Below the pieces are notes generated by a model that made no database searches, was not told the origin of the DNA, and saw nothing but the letters and a program-made list of their open reading frames with translations. The position numbers were made by a program, and so were the translations under genes. A stretch of 64,000 bases of DNA from Pyrenochaeta sp. MPI-SDFR-AT-0127 (taxonomy: Eukaryota; Ascomycota; Dothideomycetes; Pleosporales; Cucurbitariaceae). The stretch covers positions 434,001 to 498,000 of the forward strand of contig JAGTJM010000006.1 of the NCBI GenBank assembly GCA_020747015.1. The letters run 5' to 3'. Shown piece after piece: positions 20,484 through 31,629 of this stretch (position 1 is its first letter; every line of letters starts with the position of its first letter).

Positions 20484-23146
20484 TCATTTCCGCCTGATGA
20501 CCGTGATCTCAGGGGCCTTAGTCTTTGCCTTGACTTTTGCCTTGGTTTTTGTCACTTTCCCTGTCTTTACTTGCTTCCTTGGCTGGAGCGTATCCACCGT
20601 CGGGGCTCGATGATTTGCACCGCTGGCTGTCTTCTCCGATGTCGCCGCCTTCCTTTTTCCCTTGTTCTCACCTGTACCTTGAGCATGCTCATCTTTAGCC
20701 TTCCTTGACCCACGTTTGATGCCTTTATCCGAGCGGACACGTCGAGCTTTGGGTCTTGGTTTCATTAAACCATGTTCCTTGAGGTAGTATATAACATCAA
20801 GTGCGACGTCGCAGAACTCTTGCGCTCCGCGAATCAGTTCGAGCGACTGTTTCTTACTTGCAAGGCCGGCTCGCCATCGATCCACGACGGAGAAGAAAAT
20901 GTCATCGACGTTTGCGGTTTTCGCGTCGTAGGATCTTTCATACTCTGCTTCATCCTGATTGTAATTGTGATGAAAGTGACCACGACCGCGCCCAAACTCA
21001 TCGCCGATTTCGAATTGAACAAATGCCTCAATAACCATGATAGCGATGGTGTGAAAGTTCAGCAGAGCGACTGCAGGCTGAGGGTCTGGGGTGGCGAGCT
21101 TTTCCTGACCTGGTATGAAAACGTTGAGGAGAAGATGAACCTCTTGATCCGGATGATCAGGAGATAGGAGAAGTTCCTCACGAACTAGGTTTGGAAGTGA
21201 CACTTTTACGCTTTGGAGTTCATCCTTGTTCTCTCGTGGGTTAGGTTTCACCTCATATCTAGGAAGTGCCCAAGATCCGATCGCGTCATCTGAATGCAAG
21301 GAAAGTAGTTCAGCGGAAGAATAGTGAGCTTCCGGTAAGTCTTGTTCTATATTGATGGGGGTTTCCGCAAATTTAGCCCTCGAGATGGATTTCATCTCGG
21401 AATGTCGGTCCTGACCTGCGCCTTGTTGCATATTCGGGGGGTATTATTTAGAAAAGAGCTGCTGATCACAGAATCCTGGCTGCAGACTGATGGGGGCCGC
21501 TTGAACCGCGTTCTCAAAGGCTTATCGTCGTCGGATTCGCCACTGTCATCAGTTCTTCGTCTCTTATTCTCCATAAGCTGCCCCATGATTGGAGTTGATG
21601 ACTTAGGATGGGCAGAAAAGACTGAGTCGCGTGGAGCGAGTGGAACAATTTTATGGCAGTTGGGGTCACTATAGCCACGAAATGGGGACGAATTATACGT
21701 ACGACCTGGAGATATGACCTCAGGAATCGTGCGAGAACTATCCGAAGCTTGATGGCTAATGACTCGCTGTGGAAATACAGTCTGCTCATAGTTGGACTGT
21801 AGGTTCCTTTCATAAGCCATATGCTGTGTAAAGCAGGAAGGATGGATTTCAGAATATTCATGATGGCCACCCTGTATCTGCGGGCTAAGACGTTGGGTCA
21901 TGTACAGATTTTGCCTCTGGTATCCGGGCTGCGGCTCCATACGGCTCCAATTCCGAGCATCGAAGTCGAATCCTGTGCCAGAAAGATGAGAATCATCGAG
22001 ACCGATATCTAGCTGAGAATTCGGATGAAGGTCTTTTTGCTGTCCAAAGACGCCCATATTCCCGAGACTTGGCGGAACACTTGGTTGTGCGTGCTGAAAT
22101 GCTGCCGTTGCCCGGGCGAATTCAATGGAGTCATCATTACCTTGCCAGTGTTGATGCCATAAGTCTTGCGTCTTGGATATGAAGTTTCGAGCTTGAACAT
22201 TGGCTATGTTGGCATCAGCATCGAAGTCCTGTCCTTCAAAACCTGTCACCTTCCCCTCATCTTCCTGCTGTTTACCTTCTTCAACCCCTTCATATCCTGA
22301 AGATGTGTTCGGAGATTGACAAGCCCGGAATCTTTTTGTGCTTTCAAGATGAGATTGGTGATCGCATGGACCAATGACTGGGAGAGGCGCTGCGTCATCG
22401 AGCTGGGTTGACACAGAATCGCGTGGAACGGCCTTCGGGGAGGACCTGTCCGGTGACCGGTCTTCCATGGGCACGTCCACGTTATTCGCAGTGTCTTGTC
22501 TTGAATGATGATGTCCTTTGTGACTCAGTTCATTCATTGTGTCTTCTACGGAGGGCGAACGAGCGATGGTATCCGCGAGATGGCTGAATACTCTCCCATT
22601 CCCTGGAACGTGCGCCGTATTGTTGTGTCTTTCCATATCTGCTATCCTCACATTGTCTTCTTGACAGCGAATGAGAAAAGCGCCTGCAAGACATCCTTCA
22701 TTATTAGGCTCCTGCCTAATCACTTCGCCTCTATTCGTTTCCCTTGAATGGTCCATCGGCGACGGAAAAAAAGTATCCAGATCGGGTGTGACATGGTGGG
22801 TACTATCAGGTTGCATACGCCTGCTGCCAGCCTCTCGCTCTTTAATTGAAGCACTGTGATATGTGAGAGCTTTATCGACCTTTTCTGGTATCTGCTTGAA
22901 TGCTTTAATCGCCGTTGGTTCCATAGATGTATCTTTGAAACTGTTGCTGCTTGGCTGTTGGTTACTGAGAGAATGCTGGACTTCGTTGCTTGCAACCTGT
23001 CTTGTAGCATACTTTGGGTCTAAGTCCTTCGTCCTGGCAATTTTGTGAGTCTGCTCAAGCATATCTTTCTCATGTCTGCTAGTCTGATGTTCTATCATGT
23101 GAAATTGTTGCTCTGAGTGGGCAGCCGAATTGTCTAGGTGGTTCAT
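20484..23146 (-). pseudogene. large basic nuclear-type protein split by a frameshift, unknown function
   Basis: Two overlapping minus-strand ORFs form one probable gene. The first, from ATG 23146, gives 584 codons to a TGA at 21392. The second, 20484..21431, gives 315 codons. They overlap by about 40 bp around a run of six C (six G on the plus strand, 21436..21441). One extra C would fuse them into a protein of about 900 residues. The N-terminal part is polar and disordered with a nuclear-localisation-like NKRRRTDDSGESDDD and FKRPPS. The C-terminal part has a compact region (about 130 residues, with VALDVIYYLKEHGLMKPRPK) and a Lys/Arg-rich tail. No known domain was recognised. The frame stays open upstream of 23146 to a stop or possible acceptor near 23190, so an earlier exon is possible. 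Confidence 0.55.
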
Positions 23147-24171
23147 CTCTTGTTGAGAGCAAGATCTCTCGTACGGATATTCTGCACCCTACTGAAAACC
23201 GTGCTTCAGTCTTGGAGTCCGTCCTTTTGTGCTTGCCGACAACTTTGAGTTTCAAACCGCTGCATCCAGGTTGCACAAAGCCACAGCAATGTAACTGTTT
23301 ACGGGATTGTAAGGCTTGGGATCTCGGTAGTATAGCAAACCGATGCCGCTCTGAAGACTGTTTAGAGTTGTTGAGAATCCTATCAAGTTTAACGTAGTAT
23401 TGTTTAGACAAGGAAGGAAGGAGGAGACGAGTAGAGAAACCTAGGACAAAGACTCGAAAGAACTTGATAGAGCTGCTGATAGCGTCCAATATTTATTTGC
23501 AGTTGCCTTTACCTGAAATACTAATTACATTTAGCTCTCTCACCTGCCAATAATGTGCGTGTTTGAACAGTAAGTGAATAATTGTTATGGATGGATACGA
23601 TATGCTGTGGCCTTGACTAATATGTGACGGGGGCTTCTGGAGTCACGAAAGGCAAACGCAATGGCTATCAGTGAGCACCTGAGAGTCTTACGCGCAAATG
23701 ATTAACCAATGTGTTCTCCTGCAAAGTCGAAGGGTCGCTTGGAGGGAAGAGTACAAAAGCTACACCGGTCAGAAGGAGTGAGCATGGTAGTAGAGGGCAC
23801 AGGCCATTTCCTCAGGAGCAGATGTGGAGAACGTGACAACACCAAGCTTACACGGCTCTGTTAAGGAGCTTGGAGATATACACAGACACTGTTGAGTATA
23901 GAACTCGTGCAGTACATGAGGAGAGCCAAGTTGGGCTGCAATAGGATATATGAACTATAATGTAGGTGTAACGATCAACAACTATGCTCAAAATTATATT
24001 CAATCGCCTACTAGCGAGCCAACATCCATTGACTCGTGGTTGGGATTCGATAGAACACAAGAGAAGCCTTAAGTAAGGTGGTATGGTAGTTATCGTGTTC
24101 GTTTATGCATATATGGAGCGTGGTCTTCTAAAATTACTGCCTGTTCTTTTTCGAGAGCCATTAACTTCTCG
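23147..24171. other. intergenic region downstream of CFD1
   Basis: About 1 kb with no supported gene. A 136-codon minus-strand ORF (23079..23489) overlaps the start of the frame-broken gene. It could contain part of an upstream exon, but no motif supports it. Confidence 0.4.
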
Positions 24172-25107
24172 TCACGCGTGGCCCTCGATATCAGCCAGTA
24201 GCCGCGTAACAAATCCATCAAACAGTGGATACAGTGAACAGTCTCGATACTTCTGGACAAACAGACCATCCTTATCATCCCCGGTCTTGGGTTCGCCATT
24301 ATTCATCTCCTTTCCGTCAACCTTGGTTCCCTCTGGGTATCGTGGTCTAACGCCCTCTTCCACGAGCATCACAAACGCGGGATCGATTGGCACTGACCCT
24401 AAAAAGGGCACTTCGAATTCCCTTGCCATTACTTCTCCACCGCCCTTACTGAATACGTTGGTGCACTCTGAGCAATTTGGACACACAAAACCCGCCATGT
24501 TCTCCACAACGCCGAGGACGCGGATGGATGTTTTTCGGCAGAAGTTGAGCTCTTTCTTGACGTCAGAAATGCTGATCGCTTGGGGTGTTGTTACGATGAC
24601 GGCGCCAGCGAGGAAAGGGAGACCAGAGGATGGGGTGGGCGTCGGCGAAGTGTTCTTGAGTAGTGTTTCGAGGAGGGAGATGTGTTCGTCTGATGTGCCC
24701 GGCGGTGTATCGATGAGGAGGTAGTCCAGTTCTGGCCACAGCACATCTGTAAGGAATTGCCGTACCATGGCCGTCTTCTTAGGCCCTCTCCAGATAACGG
24801 CATCCCCTCTGTCTCTAAGCAAAAACCCCAGAGACATGCACGACAACGCTCCAATCTTTTGCCCTGGCTCTTCTTGTTTTTCATGCACATCTACCGGCAC
24901 CCACCCTCCTGGCGCCTGCTTCACCTTTGCACCCTCGATCCCAAAGAATCGCGGTATACTCGGCCCTGTGAGATCTATATCCAGCACGCCCACTGTCTTT
25001 CCTTGTAGAGACAAGGTAAGCGCAAGTTGTGTAGTAACGCTTGATTTGCCGACGCCGCCTTTGCCGGAGAGAATAAGGACAATATTGCGGACATTGTCGA
25101 GACCCAT
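24172..25107 (-). CDS. CFD1: cytosolic Fe-S cluster assembly ATPase Cfd1 (NUBP2)
   Basis: This 311-residue P-loop ATPase works with Nbp35 as the scaffold that builds [4Fe-4S] clusters for cytosolic and nuclear proteins. The ATG at 25107 gives MGLDNVRNIVLILSGKGGVG, the usual family start, with the deviant Walker A GKGGVGKSS at 15-23. Later motifs are VLDIDLTGPSIPRFFG, YLLIDTPPGTSDEH and VVENMAGFVCPNCSEC. The CPxC there holds the bridging cluster between subunits. The frame is open about 26 codons upstream but without an ATG, so that extension is leader. An Asp/Gly/Lys-rich insertion near the C-terminus (about DGKEMNNGEPKTGDDKDG) makes it slightly longer than the yeast protein. Confidence 0.95.
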   Translation of the reverse strand: MGLDNVRNIVLILSGKGGVGKSSVTTQLALTLSLQGKTVGVLDIDLTGPSIPRFFGIEGAKVKQAPGGWVPVDVHEKQEEPGQKIGALSCMSLGFLLRDRGDAVIWRGPKKTAMVRQFLTDVLWPELDYLLIDTPPGTSDEHISLLETLLKNTSPTPTPSSGLPFLAGAVIVTTPQAISISDVKKELNFCRKTSIRVLGVVENMAGFVCPNCSECTNVFSKGGGEVMAREFEVPFLGSVPIDPAFVMLVEEGVRPRYPEGTKVDGKEMNNGEPKTGDDKDGLFVQKYRDCSLYPLFDGFVTRLLADIEGHA

Positions 25108-25625
25108 GGTGGGGTGAGGAATGGGATTGTCGAGCTCGTTTATGTGTTTGCGGAGATTGAAGTCGGCGGCCTCAGTCGGGTGCACGTGTGCACAAAGACG
25201 TCAGGGTGGAGGAGGGGAAGGGAATATGGCGATATGGCATCGTGTGGTGGTGTGGGTTGCGCTTTGAAATCATGGATGAGGAAAGTGGCGGCTTTGCGGC
25301 GGGATCGGAGCGTGGGTGGGTCTTGGCAAACGCCTTTCTTTTGACCTCAATGTGGGCCTTTTGGTCCACAACAAACTACATGTACACTAGACACTTTGAT
25401 CGCTTGAACATGGTCATCGTTGTTGTCTCTGAATTCGTCACATTATAAGAGCTGCCTATGAAGAAAGTATGCATTCAAAGGTATACGAATTACATCCTCC
25501 ATACAATCCCCAACTCCACCATATGAAGTGCCTACTATGAAAGAGGTTACATAAGAAATTCGCATCCAGGTCATCCTCCCCTACATCTTCCTTTCTTCTA
25601 CTCGCTTGTTTGGCTAAAGCTCCGC
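25108..25625. other. intergenic region between CFD1 promoter and repeat-protein 3' end
   Basis: About 520 bp containing the CFD1 promoter and the 3' region of the downstream repeat protein. No gene is seen. Confidence 0.45.
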
Positions 25626-28157
25626 TCACTTACACTTTGGCCTCGTCAAAACATCCGAGCATGTTTGGTCGTCACAAAGCTTATCGCACACCACACCAGG
25701 CGCGACGTACACATATGGCTGTCCATCGACGTGGAACTGCTTGCTGAAGTCCTTTGCGTTCCAGGCGCTCGACTTGAAGCCCGCGCGACAGGCACAGTAG
25801 TACTTGCTACCTCCAGTGGTAGTACAGCTGGTAGTTTGGTCGCAGAAGTTGAGCGAGGGGTTGAATGGGTCACATGTCTTGGGGCAGATGCCCGCGAGTG
25901 TGTTGCCAGTCCAGTCCTTGTCCTTGTCCTCGCCATAACCCTTATCCTCACCATAGCCCTTGTCTTCACCGTAGCCATCGTCCTTGCCATAGTCATAGTC
26001 TGGAGTTGGTGTGTAAGGCCCAGGTGAGTAGTCTGTTTTAGTGGTGGTGATGAGCGTTGTGGGAATGGTAACTGTATCAGTCTCCGTCGTTGTCGTCGTT
26101 AGTGTTGTATCCGTCGTGTTTGAAGGCGCTGGAGTGGACGAAGTTGAGTCACCTGAGGTCGTAGAGTCCCCGCCGCTACTAGTACTCGACCAGCCTGTTG
26201 CAGTCGGGTACGGGTTCCAATAGCCAGTACGCGTCCACGGCTTCCTGGTGCGAGTGTGATACGGATCAGGCTTTGGCTTGTAGCCATCGTAGCACTTCTT
26301 GGGACACTTCTTGTGCGTCGGGTACTTGCCCTTAGCATATTTATCCTCTGGGTATTTGCCTTTAGGGTACTTGTCATCTGGGTATTCGTCCTCTGGATAT
26401 TCGTCCTCCGAGTAGTCGTCCTCAGGATAATCGTGCTTGTGGCCAGGCTTCTTCTTTCCTGCCGCATCATAGAGCCATTCAGGGAGATCGTCGTCGCCCC
26501 CATCATATTCGCTCTCACCAGAATCAGGCCAATTGAAGGATGCAAACCCACCAGAAGCTGGTTCCAATCGGGCGCTGAGCGAGCGTCTAGAGTACGGCTT
26601 CTTGTCAGAGTACTTGGGCGTTTCATACTCATCCTTGTAGCAATACGAAGGGCAGTCCTCGTCATCAGACTTGTAGCCATGACTGCCTCCATACTTTCCT
26701 CCGTACTTTCCTCCGTGCTTGCCTCCGTACTTTCCTCCATGCTTGCCTCCGTATTTGCCACCATATTTGCCTCCATGACCACCTCCGTGGTAATCTTCAT
26801 CATCTTCGCCATAGTCTTGGCCATCGTAGACTCCGTTGTCTTCGCCGGACCACCAGCCTCCGCCGCCACCAGGCTGGAATCCAGCTGCTAGAGCGTCGAC
26901 ACTGTCATCAACACTCAATCCGCTCACACCAGGACTTACGACACCGGGTCCAAGGGTAACTGACGGGACAGCAAGACCTCCTAGGGTCGGGATGATGACG
27001 AGCGGTGTAGAGGCACTCGGGGCTACTAGCTCGCCGAATCCGGTACCCGCGTCTACTACAGAGCCAATCCCGAAAGTTGGGACAACGAAGCCATCAGTGG
27101 TAGTCGGAGCACCACCGAATCCAATACCGTCTGCAGACACGGATGGTATAATAACATTACCAAAGTCATTAGAGACTGCAGTGGGCTCGGGAAAGCCAAA
27201 ATCGTCAGTGATCACCGAAGCATCGGGAAGACCAAAAGCGTCAGTGAATGCAGCTGGGTCGGGGAAACCAAAGTCATCAGTGACGGCAGCCGCTGTAGGT
27301 TCACCAAATCCGAAGTCGTCAGTGACAGCGTCTGCAGTAGGTTCAGGAAACCCGAAATCATCAACAACCGCATCCGCTGTTGGTTCACCGAATCCGAAGT
27401 CGTCTGTAATTGCGTCTGCAGTAGGTTCGGGAAAGGTGAAATCATCAGTGACCGCATCTGCTGTCGGTTCACCGAATCCAAAGTCGTCCGTAACTGCATC
27501 TGCGGTGGGCTCGGGAAAGGCAAAATCATCAGTGACTGCATCCGCTGTAGGCTCAGGAATGAAGAAGTCATCAGTGACTGCATCGGCAGTCGGCAAAACA
27601 ACGCCAAAGTCGTCAGTGGCTATGGCAGCAGCATCAATCGCAGCAGGATCGGACGGGATACCGAAATCGTCGAATGTAGGAACAACTGCTGGCTCCTCAG
27701 TGACTGCTGGTTCCTCCGTTGGGAGCTCATTGGTAATTAGGGCAGGCTCAAGGGGGCTGGCGCCAGCGTCAGCTGTTTGGGCAGCGCCAAAGGGGTCATC
27801 GATGGTGGCAGTAGGTTCAATTGCGCCGAAGTCATCAGGTGTGTCCGTCGCCAATACAACGTCTGCGGTACCGACTGGAAGTTCTTCTGGAACTGGTGCG
27901 GCAACGGCAGTGATTTCGGACCCGAATTCGTCAAAAACGGTAGTAGGTTCAGGTTGAACAGGCAACGCATTCGGATCCGAGCCTAAAAGATCGGCCTCTG
28001 ATGGAGCATCGTCGCCGGGAACGATGAGCGGCGCTGGAGCTGGAGCTGGAGCAAAGTCGGTAGCGACGAAGTCTGCAGTGGGCTCGGGTACGGGTTGTCC
28101 GATGATTTGCGCGTTTAGGGCCTGCACAAGCAGAGCCCCAAACAAAACGGCCTTCAT
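25626..28157 (-). CDS. large secreted repeat protein with C-terminal Cys-rich domain
   Basis: This is an 843-residue, intron-free secreted or wall-associated protein of unknown function. The ATG at 28157 starts a clean signal peptide (KAVLFGALLVQALNAQ). Residues 20-180 are Pro/Ala/Asp/Glu-rich. Residues 190-301 are eight 14-residue tandem repeats of the TADAVTDDFGFGEP type. A Gly/Val-rich part and seven YGGK/HGGK units follow near 461-492, then an acidic/basic five-residue repeat (EYPED, KYPKG) near 576-613. Next come a Thr-rich, probably O-glycosylated stretch and GYGEDK repeats. The last 90 residues form a Cys-rich domain (ICPKTCDPF, KYYCACRAGFK, VVCDKLCDD) that I have seen at the C-terminus of other ascomycete surface proteins. 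The layout suggests an adhesin-like or matrix protein. Confidence 0.82.
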   Translation of the reverse strand: MKAVLFGALLVQALNAQIIGQPVPEPTADFVATDFAPAPAPAPLIVPGDDAPSEADLLGSDPNALPVQPEPTTVFDEFGSEITAVAAPVPEELPVGTADVVLATDTPDDFGAIEPTATIDDPFGAAQTADAGASPLEPALITNELPTEEPAVTEEPAVVPTFDDFGIPSDPAAIDAAAIATDDFGVVLPTADAVTDDFFIPEPTADAVTDDFAFPEPTADAVTDDFGFGEPTADAVTDDFTFPEPTADAITDDFGFGEPTADAVVDDFGFPEPTADAVTDDFGFGEPTAAAVTDDFGFPDPAAFTDAFGLPDASVITDDFGFPEPTAVSNDFGNVIIPSVSADGIGFGGAPTTTDGFVVPTFGIGSVVDAGTGFGELVAPSASTPLVIIPTLGGLAVPSVTLGPGVVSPGVSGLSVDDSVDALAAGFQPGGGGGWWSGEDNGVYDGQDYGEDDEDYHGGGHGGKYGGKYGGKHGGKYGGKHGGKYGGKYGGSHGYKSDDEDCPSYCYKDEYETPKYSDKKPYSRRSLSARLEPASGGFASFNWPDSGESEYDGGDDDLPEWLYDAAGKKKPGHKHDYPEDDYSEDEYPEDEYPDDKYPKGKYPEDKYAKGKYPTHKKCPKKCYDGYKPKPDPYHTRTRKPWTRTGYWNPYPTATGWSSTSSGGDSTTSGDSTSSTPAPSNTTDTTLTTTTTETDTVTIPTTLITTTKTDYSPGPYTPTPDYDYGKDDGYGEDKGYGEDKGYGEDKDKDWTGNTLAGICPKTCDPFNPSLNFCDQTTSCTTTGGSKYYCACRAGFKSSAWNAKDFSKQFHVDGQPYVYVAPGVVCDKLCDDQTCSDVLTRPKCK
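26319..26432. repeat. five-residue EYPED/KYPKG coding repeat
   Basis: About eight imperfect 15-bp units encode alternating acidic (DYPED, EYPED) and basic (KYPKG, KYAKG) pentapeptides in the large secreted repeat protein. The charge switches partway along the array. Confidence 0.8.
26682..26777. repeat. 12-bp YGGK/HGGK coding repeat
   Basis: Seven tandem 12-bp units encode YGGK or HGGK in the secreted repeat protein, ending with YGGS. Gly/His/Lys-rich arrays of this type can bind metals or acidic polymers, but that is inference. Confidence 0.85.
27255..27590. repeat. eight 42-bp tandem repeats in secreted protein gene
   Basis: Eight consecutive 42-bp units encode a 14-residue motif with consensus TADAVTDDFxFPEP on the minus strand. 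The units differ mostly at one or two residues (FF, AF, GF, TF; PEP or GEP). Many of the differences alternate GFGEP and FPEP, as expected from expansion of an 84-bp pair. Confidence 0.9.
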
Positions 28158-30383
28158 GGTGGCCAGCCGTGAAGGAAATGTAGAGAGAGACAGTACGCGA
28201 CACACTTATTCAAACGAATGTGTGAGTTTGAAAAGAGTGACGGAAAGAAAGCTTGGCCTAGACATTGTGTTAGTTCAGATACCATCACAAGTTATACGTC
28301 GCTGTGTTGAATTCTTGCCGCTCAAGATCAAAACAAATTCGAGCGGTATAGCGTAAAGCGGAGTGACTCTAGCTGCTTTGGTGACTGCAGGTCAAGTCGT
28401 TGGGAGAGTTCATCTTGGAATGTGGTACAGAGCCTGATCGTCACGCTCCCCTTCCTCCGTCGATTCTGGAATGCGACTCCTGAAACACCCATCAACAAAA
28501 CATTAGCGAGAGTGCATTGACGATCAGCAAACCCGCTACAAATCCAGTATCTTGTTGAGTGCCTTACAGGTATGTTGACGTGGCGCACTACATTCCACCA
28601 AATCATGTGTCTATCCAAAAATGCGTTGCTCTGGCGCGGCATATTAAGACCAAGAGAAGCACCCTTTTTCTCACGCTTGCTGGGTCATTTCATGGCATTC
28701 CGGTGGAAGTCTGTTGCCTCGTTTGAACACCAAGCCGCTGTGGAAGAGTTCGGCACGGTCGCTCTCCGCATTTCCGGTCCGCATATTTCCCCAAGTCAAT
28801 CCTCTGTAGCTTTGCACATGACGCACGTGTTATCACAGTTCCATCGGATGATTGGTTGTCACATAAGCACCTGCAGTGACTCTATCTCACGCAAAGAATG
28901 GTGTCTTCACAACTATATTAATCTATTTCGAATGTATGCTTGGGTTGTGTCTGATGGTTGAGCAATCTTACATTGACCACTTAACGCTCATTTGCCCTCT
29001 TGCTTATTTATATGACATGTTTGAGGAGATTTTGCAGTAAATTCGTCTCATATGTTTCCCCATATGGCCAGCCATGGAGTGCTTCTCGATCTCATGTCAA
29101 TCAGATACTCACATCCAGATGCTGCCATACGTCTGATGTGCCACAGGGAATGATAGACCACGTATCTGTTGAATCTTTTCTTCGATACCATGTCTGTGTC
29201 TGATTAGAGTGTCGGCAAATGTAGTGGTACTATTTGTTCCATTAAGACGCAGCCAATGAGTCTGAACGATCAAAAAGCAGACACAACGAGACTAAAAAGA
29301 TAGATCGATGTAAGAGATTTCGCTGCCGGGATCTAGCTAACATTCCAAAATGTCTAACTTTTCCATCATGACCAGCTTGCTCACATTAAATTAGCTATCA
29401 AGAAGTGATCCAAGCCATTCCACCATCATTGTGATTCGGGTGGGTCTTATCAGGACAGAGACTATGAGTGTACTCGCTAGGTAGGACTTTGAGTATATAT
29501 TGCTTTCGAGTGCTTCTAAATACTGCTTAATGGCAGAGAGCAGTAGTGGAATGGAAGAAAGTAGGCTCACTAAACTAACCGAGTTTCGACTAGTGAACAA
29601 GGTCTTTGTTTCTACCTCCACCACCCTCGCTTCTGTTGATCAACACCTAATCAAAAAATGAGTTTCTGGCCTATTAGAAATCCTATAGGAGCTCACCAAC
29701 TAACTCCTCCGTGTACATTCAAGAGCTGGTATGTGTTGAACATCTTGGCTCCAAGCTTGAGGCATTCACAACATCTGTTATCGCTTTTGTACTGAAGATT
29801 CGAAATATCCCCGTATACCAAAAATGCCAGGAGGGACTGCATCCGTACACAATGTGCTAGATTATCGATGATGGAGGAAGCCAAAGCGCTGTAAACTTCG
29901 TCATAAATTCATGCGAGTGCAAGCGTGGAGTGTTTTTATGAGTGTGCCCCCATTGTTTGCACATCGTAAACGAAGCCATTTGTGGTCGTGCGCTTTTCAC
30001 TTTCGCGATGAATGCATTGAAACTACACTCTCAGAAATGAAGGTCTATGCTCTAATAGCTGGGGTTCGAAAGTTGTGAGCCCCTATAATTCGAGAGCAGT
30101 ATAGCTCATCCTTAGATCCATGAAGAACGTTCTGGCCTCACAGTTGACCACCTTCTCATCCGAGATTCCTAACCAAATAGGTTTGCCTACCTAATGGCAC
30201 AATCACAGAAGGATATCCTCCATATGTTTGAAGCGGGTGATGCAGGCCGAGATGTCAACATTGTCAAGGCAAGCGTGCTTCTTGTCGCTGCTTGGGTTCG
30301 AGGTTGGCAGTTTTCCATCTGAGAGATATAACAAAGGCGCATAATCCACTGCGGCTTATACACTTAACACGAAATTTCTTGGT
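28158..30383. other. 2.2-kb gene-poor region
   Basis: No supported gene. The longest ORF (28572..28961, plus strand, 129 codons) has no motif and does not look coding. It includes the promoter of the repeat-protein gene and the 3' end of the PTH11-like gene. Confidence 0.4.
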
Positions 30384-31629
30384 TTATCGTACCTCGTTTT
30401 CTTGATGGACGGTCGTCTTCACCAAGATTTGCCCTGCGTTCTTCGCAAGTTCTTCCTGACTGCTGTGCTCCTCCCAGTACATATTGATGTCGTCGCGTTT
30501 CAGTCGTCCATTAGAGCTGTTTAAGCTCTTCAGTTTAACTTCGTCAGTGCCTTGTTTGATATATCCTTGGGCATTGTAGGACGGTTTTTTGGAGGTGTTT
30601 ATGCGTTTGCGAATGAGGACAGCGAAAGCCGGAGAACAACCAATTATAATGGCTGTTATATTTAGGGAGTTAGTTTAGGTTTCAAAATTTAGGGAAGACA
30701 GGAGATTAGGGGGCGTTCATACCCATGGAGCACTCCAAGACGGTCCAAAATAACATCCATTTCGGCTCAGGTGTTGTAGCTTTGCCACGACCATCGACGC
30801 CGATTTGAATCACGCGGAGTGTGGCGAAAAGGATGCAGATAAAGCCACTGCCGAAAAGAACAAAGACACCTATCTTCTGGCTTATCGGCATCTGCAGGTT
30901 CCAAGTAAGACGGATTGGTAGAAACATTACTGTCATAAATCAGTATCTGTTGCGATGACCTGACTTCAAGTAATACACACTTGCAAGATCAGTCGCAACA
31001 TCGACAGAATAGGCGAAATACAGACTGAAGATTATCCGCTGGTTTTCGTTGGGAGTGCTGCCGCATTTGCCTTTCGAAAATTTCTCGTTTAGGTTATCGC
31101 AGGTGAATATACTACTAAAAACACTCCCAATCCAAGACTGCAAGGTAGTCAATACGTGGGCAGTATATCATAGATATTGTAGCTGAAGACTGACCACAGC
31201 ACAAAATGCGACAATACCCCACCAAATCTTTGCGTATAGACTCGGTAGTCCTGCCAACAACTTTCGATAAAGAGTCAACAGTGACATCTTAACCGAGAAA
31301 AGTAGCGTGTAGAAGCACATTTGTGCTGCCGTAATGAGCCGCAACATGATGGCTGCATCTTGCATCATCGTGGGGTATGGTTTGATCTCGCCGCCTAAGA
31401 CGGCATACACCTTGAACATCGGAGGTACGACGCTGATATAGCAGCTCCATAGCGCAACATAAAGACTGTAGGCGAAGTAAATGAAGATGTCCGGAAGGTC
31501 AATCGTTTTGCGTTTTGAGACGTGAAGTCCTGCTCTTGAAAGCACGAAAATGGACGTCAGGATAAGCATAGCAGCGTTGGTACGGACCAGATCGTCCCGA
31601 GTGATGGGTGTTTTCGGCGCGGCGGACAT
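30384..31629 (-). CDS. PTH11-like seven-helix membrane protein (fungal rhodopsin domain)
   Basis: This 355-residue integral membrane protein resembles the fungal rhodopsin-domain/PTH11 group, a family with receptor-like members linked to surface sensing. The exons on the minus strand are 31195..31629, 30981..31137, 30723..30929 and 30384..30652, with introns of 57, 51 and 70 bp. All splice phases close in one frame. Seven hydrophobic segments are visible, including IWWGIVAFCAV/SWIGSVFSSIFTC across intron 1 and DLAIMFLPIRLTWNLQMP across intron 2. A charged cytoplasmic tail of about 80 residues ends in HQENEVR. No CFEM domain precedes the helices. The ATG at 31629 is the first in frame after a GTG-only extension. 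Confidence 0.85.

Noticed and set aside
21392..21446. Programmed -1 ribosomal frameshift in the split gene
   Set aside because: The sequence TACCCCC does not allow good P-site re-pairing, and a one-base indel in a homopolymer is the simpler explanation. It is kept only as a remote option.
26836..27957. 373-codon plus-strand ORF rich in SVTASAVGS opposite the tandem repeats
   Set aside because: It is the shadow of the 42-bp repeat. The minus-strand frame has a signal peptide and a conserved Cys-rich end.
28572..28961. 129-codon plus-strand ORF with a Trp/His-rich product
   Set aside because: No motif or conserved features. It looks like chance in a gene-poor region.
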